Positions 1 to 7,994 of a stretch of 52,408 nt of DNA are shown piece after piece (within the stretch, counting starts at the first letter, position 1; each line of letters begins with the position of its first letter). The notes under the pieces were generated by a model that worked only from the letters and a program-made list of their open reading frames with translations, had not been told where the DNA came from and made no database searches. Origin of the DNA: Nocardioides sp. Iso805N. Its GTDB lineage: Bacteria > Actinomycetota > Actinomycetes > Propionibacteriales > Nocardioidaceae. The stretch spans positions 1 through 52,408 of the forward strand of contig NZ_KB822590.1 of the NCBI RefSeq assembly GCF_000364605.1, given 5' to 3'. The translations under genes were made by a program, and so were the position numbers.

Positions 1-161
1 CGGAGTAGTTCTTCCTGGCCATAGTTCTCGGATCATCTCGCTTCCCCAGCACCAGGTGCTGGATTCAGCGTGTCCAAGAACCGGGGTCAGGCCCCACCAT
101 CCCGCCATGTCCGCTTCGGTCGTCGCTCCGCAGACGCGCAGCCAGTTGGCAGACCATCTCG

Positions 162-560
162 ATGCCATCGGTGTGCTCGGGCACCTTTCACCTGTACGGC
201 GCACATCTCGATGACGCCTTCGTCATCGAGCATCGAGCGGAAGCTTGGGTGGTCTTCTACTCAGAGCGTGGCGGCGAGTTCTCCCTTGAAGTCCACGATC
301 GCGAGGCCGACGCCTGCGCGGATCTGCTGAAGAGACTGACAGCGGACGACCACGTCTTCTTCGACCTCGTCGCAGGGCCCGCTCCCGGGGAGCAGGCTGA
401 CGAGTCGTTCGACGGATGGCTCGCGGCCCGTCGCGCTACACGCGATGACCTCGACCCAGCAGATTGGAAGTCCGACGACGTGCCTTGGGTCCCTGGGCCC
501 TACTGGCGGCGGTACTTCGTCAGGATTTCAGCCGCTCGCCTCCTGCCGGAGCGCGGATAA
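162..560 (+). CDS. hypothetical protein, possibly frameshifted near its start
   Basis: The 132-residue frame is acidic and shows strong high-GC codon bias, with the core running from FHLYGAHLDDAFVIEHR to the PYWRRYFVRI region near the C-terminus. I do not recognise the family. The first ten residues look non-coding. A second frame starting at ATG 107 (MSASVVAPQTRSQLADHLDAIG) reads like a genuine N-terminus but stops at 214. Joining the two frames near 168-176 gives a continuous protein of about 150 residues, which would mean one extra base (or two missing) there. Downstream, the next gene begins after a copy of the intergenic repeat. It may therefore be an intact shorter gene, a decayed gene or a sequencing error. 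Confidence 0.5.
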   Translation: MPSVCSGTFHLYGAHLDDAFVIEHRAEAWVVFYSERGGEFSLEVHDREADACADLLKRLTADDHVFFDLVAGPAPGEQADESFDGWLAARRATRDDLDPADWKSDDVPWVPGPYWRRYFVRISAARLLPERG

Positions 561-568
561 CCGCACGC

Positions 569-591
569 ATCTGCCGCAACTTGCACGAAAT
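569..591 (+). repeat. intergenic repeat, block A copy 1
   Basis: ATCTGCCGC at 569-577 followed by AACTTGCACG is the first and most degenerate copy of the repeat that recurs in the gaps between genes up to 8.3 kb. Confidence 0.45.
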
Positions 592-637
592 TAGGCCCAG
601 TGGGGTGGAAGCGGCTGGGGACCGTAGGCTTCCCGGC

Positions 638-1285
638 GTGGACCCGTGGCGGCAACTCTCCAAAGCGTGGGCTTGGTCGGTCGATCGGCTATTGCCGAGG
701 ATCTCACCGGACCCTCAGTGGGCCCAGCTTGCCGCGTCCTGGGACGCCAGGTTCCCGGAGTGTCCTCCCGTGGCCCATGAGCTCCGTGGCTACCACGACC
801 TTTGGGTCCGCTTCCACAGCCTGCCTGCGGGCAAGCGCTATGCCAGTAGCGAGGACGAGCACGCCGAAGTTCTCGCGCGGCATCACGCCGTCCTCACAGC
901 GCTCGGCGCACCAGGCGGCGAACTGCTGGTGGTGACGACGTCGTGGAGCCCGAGTACTCGCCCGCGCCGTCGAGATCGACAGCTCGCGCGGTCGGCTCCC
1001 AACGCGACCCTGTGGCGGTCGCTACTCCTCGAACCGGACGAGTACGGCGCGGTTTGGTGGCACCTCTTCGTCACCAGCGTCGCAATGCTTGTAGAGCTCG
1101 ACCCGCTGCTGCGCTTAGTCGCTGACGATCAGGCGGGGGGCGTGATCCTCATGCCCCGGGACCTGAGCTGGCTGTATCACCCCTATGACGGAGGCGCCGA
1201 CGTGATCGCTCGGTCCACCGTTGAGCGTGACGCACTGGCGAGCCGGTTCGCCGGATGGCTTTCCGAGCATCCCCTCGGCCTGTAG
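638..1285 (+). CDS. DUF3885 domain-containing protein
   Basis: A 215-residue protein if read from GTG 638. Signature stretches seen are PPVAHELR (43-50), WVRFHSLPAGKRYA (56-69), LARHHAVL (79-86), LLVVTTSWS (96-104) and SWLYHPYDGGADVI (177-190), which I recognise as DUF3885, a family of unknown function. It is soluble, with no signal peptide or membrane segment. Alternative in-frame GTG starts lie upstream (for example 605), but the residues before 638 do not look coding and a repeat copy sits at 569. No Shine-Dalgarno sequence is obvious. It sits alone between unrelated accessory genes, so context gives no function. Confidence 0.7.
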   Translation: MDPWRQLSKAWAWSVDRLLPRISPDPQWAQLAASWDARFPECPPVAHELRGYHDLWVRFHSLPAGKRYASSEDEHAEVLARHHAVLTALGAPGGELLVVTTSWSPSTRPRRRDRQLARSAPNATLWRSLLLEPDEYGAVWWHLFVTSVAMLVELDPLLRLVADDQAGGVILMPRDLSWLYHPYDGGADVIARSTVERDALASRFAGWLSEHPLGL

Positions 1286-1374
1286 CGGGCACGCGAGACC
1301 AGGCCGCAGCGGCGTTCGCCCGCGACCCATGTGCGCCTACCGGACTGCCGATGGGCGGATGGGCCGGTGGGGTC

Positions 1375-1803
1375 CTACGGAACGCTCGCGAGTGCCTCGC
1401 GCTCGACGGCGCCAAGCCATTTCGGCAACTCACGTTCACAGGTCCGCTGAGCGAGTCGACGCACCAGCGGACCAGCTGAGATGTTCACGGTCCAGCGCAA
1501 CAGGGTGCCCGTCCCGTCAGCGGCGAGTTCACCGCCCTGAGCACCTGCCAGTTTCCCGGCTCGGTCGACGCTTGCCACCCAACGGACTCCAGGCTCAGCC
1601 TGAGTGACGACGTAGCGCAGACGAACGCCGCGAACGTTGAGGATGAACTCCGAGCCCGCAGCCCGCCAGTCGCCCGTCGCGGACTCGACACGACATCTCG
1701 GGTCCAGACGCTCCTGCATCTTCGGGTCAGCGACGATCGCCCAGACCACGGGCGGAGCCGCTGAGATGCGTTGTTCGCAAGTGACAGACACCGTGCTTTT
1801 CAC
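1375..1803 (-). CDS. SRPBCC family protein (START-like ligand-binding fold)
   Basis: A 142-residue protein with the typical SRPBCC pattern: EQRISAAPPVVWAIVADP at the N-terminus (strand, then the helix contacting the cavity), a middle GSEFILNVRGVRLRYVVTQAEPG hairpin, a GTGTLLRWTVNISAG strand and a C-terminal amphipathic helix. Such proteins bind hydrophobic ligands and are often of unknown substrate. The start chosen is GTG at 1801-1803; a second GTG four codons inside (1789-1791) is equally possible because neither has a clear ribosome site. The long upstream extension of this frame lies over the neighbouring membrane gene and is not credible. A repeat copy lies just upstream at 1831. Confidence 0.65.
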   Translation of the reverse strand: MKSTVSVTCEQRISAAPPVVWAIVADPKMQERLDPRCRVESATGDWRAAGSEFILNVRGVRLRYVVTQAEPGVRWVASVDRAGKLAGAQGGELAADGTGTLLRWTVNISAGPLVRRLAQRTCERELPKWLGAVEREALASVP

Positions 1804-1830
1804 GAGGCGTGATCGTAGTTGCCGGTGACC

Positions 1831-1850
1831 GGATCTGCCGCGACTCGTGC
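1831..1850 (+). repeat. intergenic repeat, block A copy 2
   Basis: GGATCTGCCGCGACTCGTGC between the SRPBCC gene and the next membrane protein gene. The same 11-base core occurs in most gaps of the left region. Confidence 0.55.
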
Positions 1851-1898
1851 TGGCCCGTCGCGCCATGCCTGTGGACCCCGGTGAGCCCGCGGCTCGCC

Positions 1899-2420
1899 CT
1901 ATCTCAGCCCCGATGCGCCGGTCGGGCCGCCGGCGGCGCTCCCTGCGCACCGGCGTCGTGCTGATAGCCGCCGCCAAGCGGCGCGGATGGACAGCGCGAG
2001 CAGCTGCCACGCCAGGAAACAGGGCGTGGCGATCCATAGCCCCGAAAAGATGCTCCCAGTCCACGACACTCCGTTGACCAGATACGCCGTGCCGGGGTGG
2101 TGTTCCGCCGTGACGCCGAGGTTGAGCCACCTCGCTGTCCATAGGAGTACCGCGGCGGTCCAGACGGCGACGAGCATCAAGACTTCTTGCTTCAGGGTGA
2201 CTTCCTCGCGGGCGTAGAGGCCCGCCATCGCTAGCGCACCGAGCAGCACATAAGTCGCAGTGGTCAGGAAGAACCCGACGCCGTCGGAACCTTCGGTATC
2301 CCAGGGCGGCGAGAGCAGTAGAAGCCAGAAGCCACCGGCTGTGAGGAGGCTGACCAGCATGAGTTGGTCGAGCCGGCGCCAGGCAGGCGTTCCTGAGGCC
2401 GACGCAACGTTCATGGACAA
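1899..2420 (-). CDS. hypothetical multi-pass membrane protein
   Basis: A 173-residue protein with about four hydrophobic segments (roughly 18-37, 50-68, 79-95 and 122-145) separated by short loops, then an Arg-rich cytoplasmic tail with a low-complexity end (RRRCAGSAAGG). No family recognised. Two ATG codons (2418-2420 and 2412-2414) are possible starts and no clear ribosome site separates them. The tail runs close to the adjoining repeat copy at 1831, so the C-terminal 25 residues could be a late extension. Function cannot be inferred from neighbours. Confidence 0.5.
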   Translation of the reverse strand: MSMNVASASGTPAWRRLDQLMLVSLLTAGGFWLLLLSPPWDTEGSDGVGFFLTTATYVLLGALAMAGLYAREEVTLKQEVLMLVAVWTAAVLLWTARWLNLGVTAEHHPGTAYLVNGVSWTGSIFSGLWIATPCFLAWQLLALSIRAAWRRLSARRRCAGSAAGGPTGASGLR

Positions 2421-2522
2421 ATCATGTCCCAGGTATGCACGTCAGCGCTCGCGAACGGTGGATACGCCGCGGCACCGCGGTCCCTGCGGGTGGCGGCTGA
2501 CACTCGCTACAGCCGACTTACC

Positions 2523-2542
2523 GCATCTGCCGCGACCCGAGC
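2523..2542 (+). repeat. intergenic repeat, block A copy 3
   Basis: GCATCTGCCGCGACCCGAGC in the gap between two divergently oriented small membrane protein genes. Confidence 0.5.
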
Positions 2543-2585
2543 AGATCCGCCTTACGCCTGCCTGACCACGTGGGAGACTGGCGTC

Positions 2586-2759
2586 ATGATCTGGCGGCTT
2601 CCCCATCCCGTCTTGGGGATCGTGTTGTTCTTGGCCGTGTGGATCGGCGGGGCATCCATCATCGGATTCGGTGTCGGGTTCCCCGAGATGGGCGTCTTGA
2701 CCGTCTTGGCCGCCGGAGCGTTCATGCTCGCGAACCGTCGCCGCGCACGCGACCTCTAA
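2586..2759 (+). CDS. small two-helix membrane protein
   Basis: A 57-residue protein starting at ATG 2586, with GGGAGAC 8-14 nt upstream as a ribosome site. Residues 9-27 and 32-50 are hydrophobic, joined by a short GFGVGFPE turn, and the protein ends in RRRARDL, predicting a hairpin with a positively charged cytoplasmic end. Longer in-frame starts upstream would include the repeat at 2523 and are rejected. I do not recognise a family. Small hydrophobic proteins of this shape are common in actinobacterial accessory DNA and no role can be assigned. Confidence 0.5.
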   Translation: MIWRLPHPVLGIVLFLAVWIGGASIIGFGVGFPEMGVLTVLAAGAFMLANRRRARDL

Positions 2760-2890
2760 GTACCTTGTCGGTAGTATGCCGCGTCCCGGCGGACCAGCCC
2801 AGGCGACACCAACAACCGTCCGTGAGCGTCAGGCGCGGCGCCGGTGGGTCCGCCCGTGCAAGCCGTGCATGCCATCCGCGGCACGCGGCC

Positions 2891-2935
2891 GGATCTGCCG
2901 CTGACAGCGCGGTCCCGACGTGCGTCATTCGCCGC
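2891..2935 (+). repeat. intergenic repeat, full copy (blocks A and B)
   Basis: GGATCTGCCGC at 2891-2901 is followed directly by a GACAGCGCGGTCCCGACG block and TGCGTCATTCGCCGC. This is the most compact full-length copy. It is followed by ACGCAAGAG at 2967, which also follows other copies. Confidence 0.6.
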
Positions 2936-2975
2936 TTGCCAGGGGCCTCATCTGTCGGTGAACGGCACGCAAGAG

Positions 2976-3458
2976 TCACCCAGCAGCGACGTGCTTGCGC
3001 ACCACAGCGCGCATCCTCCGCACGACGGCATCACGCTCGGCTGGCGTTGTCGCATGATCGCGCTCGTCGAGCATGGTCACGAGCGCCCGGTCGAGCGGAT
3101 CTTGGTCGTCCCACTCAGGAATCCGAGCGTAGAACGATTCCTCGAGATAGCGGATCGACAGGTCCCAGTAGCCGAACGCACGCAGCAGCACGCCGTACCT
3201 CGCATCCTCCTCGCCCGTAACCTGCACTTCGATGCCGTGCTCCGAGAGCATTGCCCGCACCAGCCGCTCAGCGTCACTGCCGACGCTATTGCGATCCAAG
3301 ATTGCGACGTCGAGCGTCGCCTCGCCCTCGAAGCCCGACGCCACCAGGTCCTCAGCCACCCGCACCGCGTCGTCGACGTGGAGGCCCGCGGGGATGACGA
3401 AGTCGATCGCCACGCGATGGAGGCGAGCGATGAGGTCGGGCCGAAGGCGCTCAGTCAC
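2976..3458 (-). CDS. hypothetical protein
   Basis: A 160-residue soluble protein from GTG 3456-3458. Its first half (IDFVIPAGLHVDDAVRVAEDLVASGFEGEATLD) reads as an alpha/beta region, and the second half is helical and charged (WDLSIRYLEESFYARIPEWDDQDPLDRALVTMLDERDHA, then a basic C-terminal helix). Codon use is like that of housekeeping genes. I do not recognise the family; it has no signal peptide, membrane segment or obvious catalytic motif. It is isolated, reading away from the repeat-containing gap at 3459-3857. Confidence 0.55.
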   Translation of the reverse strand: MTERLRPDLIARLHRVAIDFVIPAGLHVDDAVRVAEDLVASGFEGEATLDVAILDRNSVGSDAERLVRAMLSEHGIEVQVTGEEDARYGVLLRAFGYWDLSIRYLEESFYARIPEWDDQDPLDRALVTMLDERDHATTPAERDAVVRRMRAVVRKHVAAG

Positions 3459-3857
3459 GTGCGGAATACTCGCATTAGGGAAGAACGTTCATGCCCGATC
3501 CAAGGCCTCGACGGTGCGTCACACCGCCGCGAACCGGGCTCGCGTCGTCCGAGATCGTGATCCGATCACCGAGCGGGTGCCCGGGTAGTACGAATCAAGC
3601 ACTCGCGCGGACGTTGGGATGACGATCCCATCGCATCGGGATGGCACACGAGGCGACTGCCGGTTGCTCGCGCGTTCGGGTATCTGAGCGCCGCGAGCGG
3701 GGCGCGAGTGCGAACTACCGGGTTCGCTCGCGATGGTCCACGGAGCGTCTGTGTTTCGGCGTACTGCCTTCCCCTCGCGGCTAGGAATCTGGCAACGGCG
3801 GGCACATGAGCGCGCTACCTTGAGTCCACTCGAGACCAGCGACGTGGAGGTGCAGCA
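3459..3857. other. 399-base gap without a gene
   Basis: Holds one copy of the repeat block TGCGTCACACCGCCGCG (3517-3532) and an imperfect hairpin around ATCCCATCGCATCGGGAT at 3626-3643. The open frames that cross it on the minus strand show Arg/Ser-rich, out-of-phase composition and are not genes. Confidence 0.5.
3515..3532 (+). repeat. intergenic repeat, block C copy
   Basis: GTGCGTCACACCGCCGCG, found again in almost the same form at 6891-6908 and 8278-8295. Confidence 0.6.
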
Positions 3858-4043
3858 GTGACGGACCTGATCCCGCATCTCGACGAGGGCGCCCTGACGG
3901 ACCAGCCAGAGGACCCGAAGCGCACGCGGATCTGGCCGCGCGTTGTGCTGCTGGTGCTGCTTGCCCTGGCCGTCGTGATCGTCATCGCGGCCATCTCGCT
4001 GCACGAGGCGGCAGGAGCAGCGGGCGGCTGTGGCGGCGGCTGA
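3858..4043 (+). CDS. small single-pass membrane protein with Gly-rich tail
   Basis: A 61-residue protein from GTG 3858, with GGAGGTG 8-14 nt upstream. Residues 1-26 are acidic and hydrophilic (MTDLIPHLDEGALTDQPEDP), 27-49 form one transmembrane helix, and the tail ends GAAGGCGGG with a single cysteine. The stop codon overlaps the start of the next membrane protein by 14 nt, which implies translational coupling and a joint role. No family recognised. The cytoplasmic acidic head, single helix and Cys/Gly tail would suit an accessory subunit of the larger protein, but this is inference. Confidence 0.6.
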   Translation: MTDLIPHLDEGALTDQPEDPKRTRIWPRVVLLVLLALAVVIVIAAISLHEAAGAAGGCGGG

Positions 4044-5049
4044 TCCGCCGATCGCTGTGCCGCGGCGCGGCCAGCATCGCTTCTGGCTGGTCGCGACCAT
4101 CGCGCTGACGCTGCTGCCCATCGTCGTTGCCGTCGCGTTGGCACCTAGGGCCGGCACACGTCCGGGTCCGGCTTTGGTGTGGCTGCTGTTCGTCGGTTCT
4201 TCGGCCCACGTCGGTGCCACCGCATGGTTCTACACCGTTCCCGAGGTGCGCACGCACATGAGAGCGCATCGCCTCCGCTACGTGTGGGCCCCACTGCTGC
4301 TCGTCGCCGTCGCCGCTGTCGCGGTCATCGCGGCACCGGCGGCGTTGCTCGTCGAGGCGTTGTTGGGGTTCTTCGCCTGGCAGTTCTTCCACTTCCAGAA
4401 ACAGAACCTCGGCATCGCCGCTCTCGCGGCGCGCGCCACGCGCGTCCGCCCGCTCTCGAGGATCGAGCGGCACGCACTCATCTGGTCCGGCGTCGGGGGG
4501 ATCGCGGCGCTGATCGCGCACCCGGCGCTCCTCGATCTCTCGCCGCGCGTCTCTCTCACCTGGCTCTTCGATGGCGGGGAGACGCTCTTCGTCGTCGCCG
4601 CGGCCGCAGGCGCTCTCGCCATGGTCGGCCGCCGCCGGTCCGAGCGGCACCGAGCGTTCGTTGCGGTCTACATGACCTCGCTGCTGTTCTTCGTACCGGT
4701 GTTCATCTTTCCCTCGCCGTACGCCGCCGTTGCCGGCATCACGATGGCCCACGGCATGCAGTACCTCCTGCTCGTCGGCCTGCTCTCGGCCGCACCGCTC
4801 GACGCCTCCGCCTCGCCTCAGCTCGGCGTGCTGGTCATGGTCAACATCGCACTGATCGCGGGCCTGGCGCTGAGCCAGGCGTCGCACCTGCACACCGCAC
4901 ACGGCGCCGTACGCGGGCTGTACGGCTGCTATCTCGGGCTGGTCATGGCTCACTTCGTCATCGACGCCGGGCTCTGGCGCCTGCGCGACGAGTTCCCACG
5001 TTGGTTCCTGTCCCGACGGCTGCCCTACCTGCTCGGGCCGTCAGCGTGA
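4030..5049 (+). CDS. polytopic membrane protein with conserved-looking His motifs
   Basis: A 339-residue protein from GTG 4030, with AGGAG about 12 nt upstream. It has about eight hydrophobic segments. Several histidines sit in or beside them within sharply defined motifs: SSAH (57-60), FFHFQKQNLG (119-128), TMAHGMQY (238-245) and AHFVIDAGLWRLRD (307-320). Spaced intramembrane histidines of this kind often bind metal or heme in membrane oxidases, desaturases and carotenoid-cleaving enzymes, but I cannot place it in any of these families. It is coupled to the 61-residue gene upstream. The predicted cytoplasmic end is WRLRDEFPRWFLSRR. Reality as a gene is likely; function is unknown. Confidence 0.65.
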   Translation: MAAADPPIAVPRRGQHRFWLVATIALTLLPIVVAVALAPRAGTRPGPALVWLLFVGSSAHVGATAWFYTVPEVRTHMRAHRLRYVWAPLLLVAVAAVAVIAAPAALLVEALLGFFAWQFFHFQKQNLGIAALAARATRVRPLSRIERHALIWSGVGGIAALIAHPALLDLSPRVSLTWLFDGGETLFVVAAAAGALAMVGRRRSERHRAFVAVYMTSLLFFVPVFIFPSPYAAVAGITMAHGMQYLLLVGLLSAAPLDASASPQLGVLVMVNIALIAGLALSQASHLHTAHGAVRGLYGCYLGLVMAHFVIDAGLWRLRDEFPRWFLSRRLPYLLGPSA

Positions 5050-5475
5050 GCGCGATCGGTCGGCCCTCCGCGGTCGTGCATCCACGAATAGGAGACGGCG
5101 CCTGTCTGCGCCTCTCGGCCAGGCCTCTTCTCCATCGGGCCTTGCCTCTGTGCTGACCTGAGCATCGGCTACGCCCGGCGTACCGACCCCGCCGATCCAG
5201 CGCGACGGGATCTGCCGATGTCAGCGTGCGTCGACGGCGCCGGGCGGGTCGCCTCGCGGGTCGCATGACCTCCAGCGCGACCTTCTCTTAGGGCCTGCTC
5301 TTGGGACTGGGTCAGGACGAAACAGGCGGGCGATACCTCATTCCGGCGATCTCCGTCCGCCAGAGGCCGCCGGGGGTCCAGCCGTGAATACCGTCCCCAC
5401 AGCGGCGTCGCGACGTCGGCTCCGACCAGAAGCCACGGTGACGGCACTACGGCTGCGCCGATGGAAGGAGACGTC
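5050..5475. other. 426-base gap without a gene
   Basis: Contains a repeat copy (GGATCTGCCGATGTCAGCG, 5208-5226, then TGCGTC). Minus-strand frames here are shadows of the following gene. The last bases carry the AAGGAG ribosome site of the gene at 5476. I see no other structure. Confidence 0.45.
5208..5232 (+). repeat. intergenic repeat, blocks A and B, degenerate copy
   Basis: GGATCTGCCGATGTCAGCG followed by TGCGTC matches the layout of the fuller copies at 2891 and 6478 but lacks most of the middle block. Confidence 0.5.
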
Positions 5476-6461
5476 ATGACGGCACGTACGCAAACGGACT
5501 CGGACTTCGCGTTCGCGGGGCTGGCCACGCCTGAGACAGAAAGCGCAGAGGTGGGTGAGGCCGCCGCCCGCAAGGCGGCACCCCATCCCCTCGGGGCATT
5601 GGCAGGCCTCGTGGGCACCTGGAAGGGCCATGGCTTCAACGCCATCTGGAGGCCACACCGGGTCACCCAGCACGATCGCTTCCTGGAGTTGAATAGAACC
5701 GACGAGACCCTGGTGTTCACCCGGATCAATGGCGCCATCCCCAACCGCGGCCTCGCGATGCACGACATCGAGATGCACGGCCTGACCTACATGCAGCAGA
5801 TCAGCGAGTCGAGTACGGGCGCGGGACTCCACATCGAGCCTGGGATCTGGGCCAGGGTGCCTCCCACGACTGATCCCCACGAACCGGAATCGGTGGTCCG
5901 CATGGCGTCGATCCCGCACGGCACTGCCATCCTCGCCCAAGGCATCGCTTCGGTCGCGCCGGACGGCTCGCTGCACATCCCGAACAACAACATCCTGCCG
6001 TTCTTCTTCGGCCAGGGGCACCGGCGAACGCCCAATTTGAGAACGTGGCTGGGACGTTCAACGAGCTGGATCTGTCCCAGCCGACCCAGTTCCGGTTCGT
6101 GGCTCCCGGGGTGACGCAGGCCATGGTCAAGAACCCCAACAGCGTGCTCCAGGCTGCACTCCAGTCCGCGGTGCACGGCACGTCCTTGAAGCACGTGACG
6201 GTCCTGCGCGTGGCGACCAATCACAGCGTCGTCAAAGCCGGGGGCGGTACCGCCAACACGGCGTTCCTGGCCGCGAGCGGCAACCCTCCCGGAGGCAACG
6301 CCAATGCCGTGCGTGTCGAGGCGACACTCTGGATCGAGACGATCGCGGGTACCGGGGGCCAACCGGACAAGGAGCAACTGCAGTACACCCAGCTGGTGAT
6401 GCTCGACTTCAACGGCATCCACTGGCCGCACGTGACGGTCGGGACCCTCGTGAAGCAGTAG
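5476..6461 (+). pseudogene. putative heme-binding (lipocalin-like) protein, single frameshift
   Basis: Translation from ATG 5476 (AAGGAG 6 nt upstream) gives GALAGLVGTWKGHGFNAIWRPHR, a start typical of nitrobindin-like or heme-binding beta-barrel proteins, and continues normally through IPNNNILPFFFGQG. It then falls out of frame. The rest is in the -1 frame: APANAQFENVAGTFNELDL through HWPHVTVGTLVKQ, stop at 6461. Restoring one G in the run at 6015-6018 rejoins both parts into one protein of about 328 residues. The loss is either a true inactivating mutation or a homopolymer sequencing error. The family assignment rests only on the N-terminal motif and is tentative. No signal peptide is seen. 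Confidence 0.6.
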
Positions 6462-6477
6462 CCGCCACATCGCCACG

Positions 6478-6579
6478 GATCTGCCGCGAGTCGCGCGCCC
6501 CGGCGCCACCGGATGCCGTTGACAGCGCGGTCCCCGACGTGCGTCGTTTCGCCGCCAACGGGACGCAAGGATCTGCCGG
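6478..6579 (+). repeat. intergenic repeat, long copy with a duplicated block A
   Basis: GGATCTGCCGCGAGTCGCGC at 6478-6497, then GACAGCGCGGTCCCCGACG and TGCGTCGTTTCGCCGCC to 6556, ACGCAAG at 6563, and a second GGATCTGCCGG at 6569-6579. The middle block is nearly identical to the copy at 2901-2935. Confidence 0.6.
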
Positions 6580-6686
6580 CGCTGCGTGAACGAGGCAAGT
6601 GCCGGGTGAAAGCATCATCCGGTGACCACCGACATGCCTCTTCCCCAGACGTTGACGCTCGAACAGGGTACCGGGCCGCGTTCCTC

Positions 6687-6860
6687 ATGACTGCCTCGTA
6701 CATTGATCTGGAGTCCGACCCCGACGAGGGGTTAGTGCTGTTCCACCAATACATGCGTTCGGATCCGGCACGCTGGCACGACTGGGAGCGTGCGGTCCGC
6801 GAAGCTCTGAAACCCGGCGCCATTCCAGACCCGCTGCGGGAGAATCTCAGCGGCGATTGA
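6687..6860 (+). CDS. small acidic hypothetical protein
   Basis: A 57-residue soluble protein from ATG 6687: MTASYIDLESDPDEGLVLFH, then QYMRSDPARWHDWERAVREA and a Pro-rich end. It is acidic, with one amphipathic helix. Upstream in-frame sequence falls in the repeat copy at 6478-6579 and is not coding. No clear ribosome site is present, so the start is uncertain. No family recognised, and its size makes the call tentative. Confidence 0.4.
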   Translation: MTASYIDLESDPDEGLVLFHQYMRSDPARWHDWERAVREALKPGAIPDPLRENLSGD

Positions 6861-6876
6861 TCGCATCCACCGCGGG

Positions 6877-6908
6877 AGCGCCGTCCCGAGCTGCGTCACA
6901 CCGCCGCG
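6877..6908 (+). repeat. intergenic repeat, blocks B and C
   Basis: GCGCCGTCCCGAGCTGCG at 6878-6895 then TCACACCGCCGCG. This copy links the B block of the 2891 copy to the C block seen at 3515 and 8278, showing that they are parts of one element. Confidence 0.55.
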
Positions 6909-6965
6909 GCGGACTGGAGGTATCGCGCCCGCACGTCGCGGCGTGCGAGCGCGAACGGAGTGAGG

Positions 6966-7994
6966 TCATGGTGCCTGGATCGAGTTGAGCCACTTATGCG
7001 GGACCTCGCTCGTGCGTGCGACATGCACCGTCACTTCGGCGCGGAGGTCTGACCCCTTCACGATCGCGCGAGCGACGGGAACGCGGCCCTTGTCAGCGAC
7101 GAATGTGACGAGGTCGTGGATCTGCTCGCTCGTCACCTTGCTCATTACTCCGACGCGCTCGCCGTCCAGACGTACCTCCACCAAGCGCACCGGATCACCG
7201 CTCCGACGCGCCTCCTCGATCACATGCAGGGTCGCCGCCACATGGCGCGGGTCGGATCCGAGCGCGAACGTGCGTAGTACGTCCATATGCAGCTCTTCAC
7301 CCGTGACCTGGGTGGCACGGCCCCAAGGCAGCACAGTGTGGGGCTCGTCGGGCAGGTCGTTGAACGCTGTAATGCCGTTCAGTTCGGGCAGGCGGACGCT
7401 GACGCTGCCGCGAACCCCGTCCTTCTTCTGGGCTCCCGTGTTCTGGTCCCAATCGTCGCGCCCGATCCATACCCGCGCCTGCACTCGTAGGTAGGTGCCG
7501 CGGTCGAGCGCCTCAAGTTTCGGGGCATAGGCGGCAGCGACCTCCCGCGGGAGGTGGCCGACAAGGTGCTTGCCCTCGACCCACACGGCAACGGCGTTGG
7601 GGTCGAACTTGTTGTCAGGGTCGGGCACGATCGCGGCCGTGGCCTCTGGGATCTCGTAGCCATATTCGGGCAGGCTGCGTTGGCCGTACTCCGCAGCGAT
7701 GGCCTTGAATGCGTCTTCGTGGAAGGACTCGCCGACGATGTCTTGATGTACGAGCTTCTCCGACCACGGCGGCACGGGCCGGCCGAATGGGCGCCCGTCG
7801 CTGGCGCGCACTCCTCGCGCTGGTGGCGCGCCTGCGACGGCTGACGTCTGCTCGTCGGACATCGGTGCGAAGCGGTCCGTCCACGCCGTTCCGTCCCAAT
7901 AGCGGAGCTGTCCTGGAGCGGCCGGATCGGTGTACCAGTCCGGTTTGGCAGTGGCGGAGACATTTGCCGAGTTGCGGCGGTTGAACCAACCCAT
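6966..7994 (-). CDS. DUF2510-HIRAN domain protein
   Basis: A 342-residue protein. Residues 18-45 (PDWYTDPAAPGQLRYWDGTAW) form a DUF2510 module, a short actinobacterial motif usually found at the N-terminus of membrane or secreted proteins. After a linker, residues 85-178 resemble a HIRAN domain: DIVGESFHEDAFKAIA, then PDPDNKFDPNAVAVWVEG and VGHLPREVAAAYAPKL. HIRAN is known as a DNA-end-binding domain of SWI/SNF helicases such as HLTF; here no helicase is attached. The C-terminal half (DEPHTVLPWGRATQVTGEEL, then RLVEVRLDGERVGVMSK) looks like a second, degenerate repeat of the same fold. A TAGCCT -10 box 7 nt before the ATG suggests a leaderless mRNA. Confidence 0.75.
   Translation of the reverse strand: MGWFNRRNSANVSATAKPDWYTDPAAPGQLRYWDGTAWTDRFAPMSDEQTSAVAGAPPARGVRASDGRPFGRPVPPWSEKLVHQDIVGESFHEDAFKAIAAEYGQRSLPEYGYEIPEATAAIVPDPDNKFDPNAVAVWVEGKHLVGHLPREVAAAYAPKLEALDRGTYLRVQARVWIGRDDWDQNTGAQKKDGVRGSVSVRLPELNGITAFNDLPDEPHTVLPWGRATQVTGEELHMDVLRTFALGSDPRHVAATLHVIEEARRSGDPVRLVEVRLDGERVGVMSKVTSEQIHDLVTFVADKGRVPVARAIVKGSDLRAEVTVHVARTSEVPHKWLNSIQAP

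Noticed and set aside
464..640. Upstream extension of the DUF3885 frame
   Set aside because: The residues before 638 are unlike the family, and a repeat copy occupies 569-591.
3519..4220. Long minus-strand open frames over 3519-4220 and 3982-4953
   Set aside because: They lie opposite the membrane genes, are rich in Arg, His and Gln without any core pattern, and reflect high GC only.
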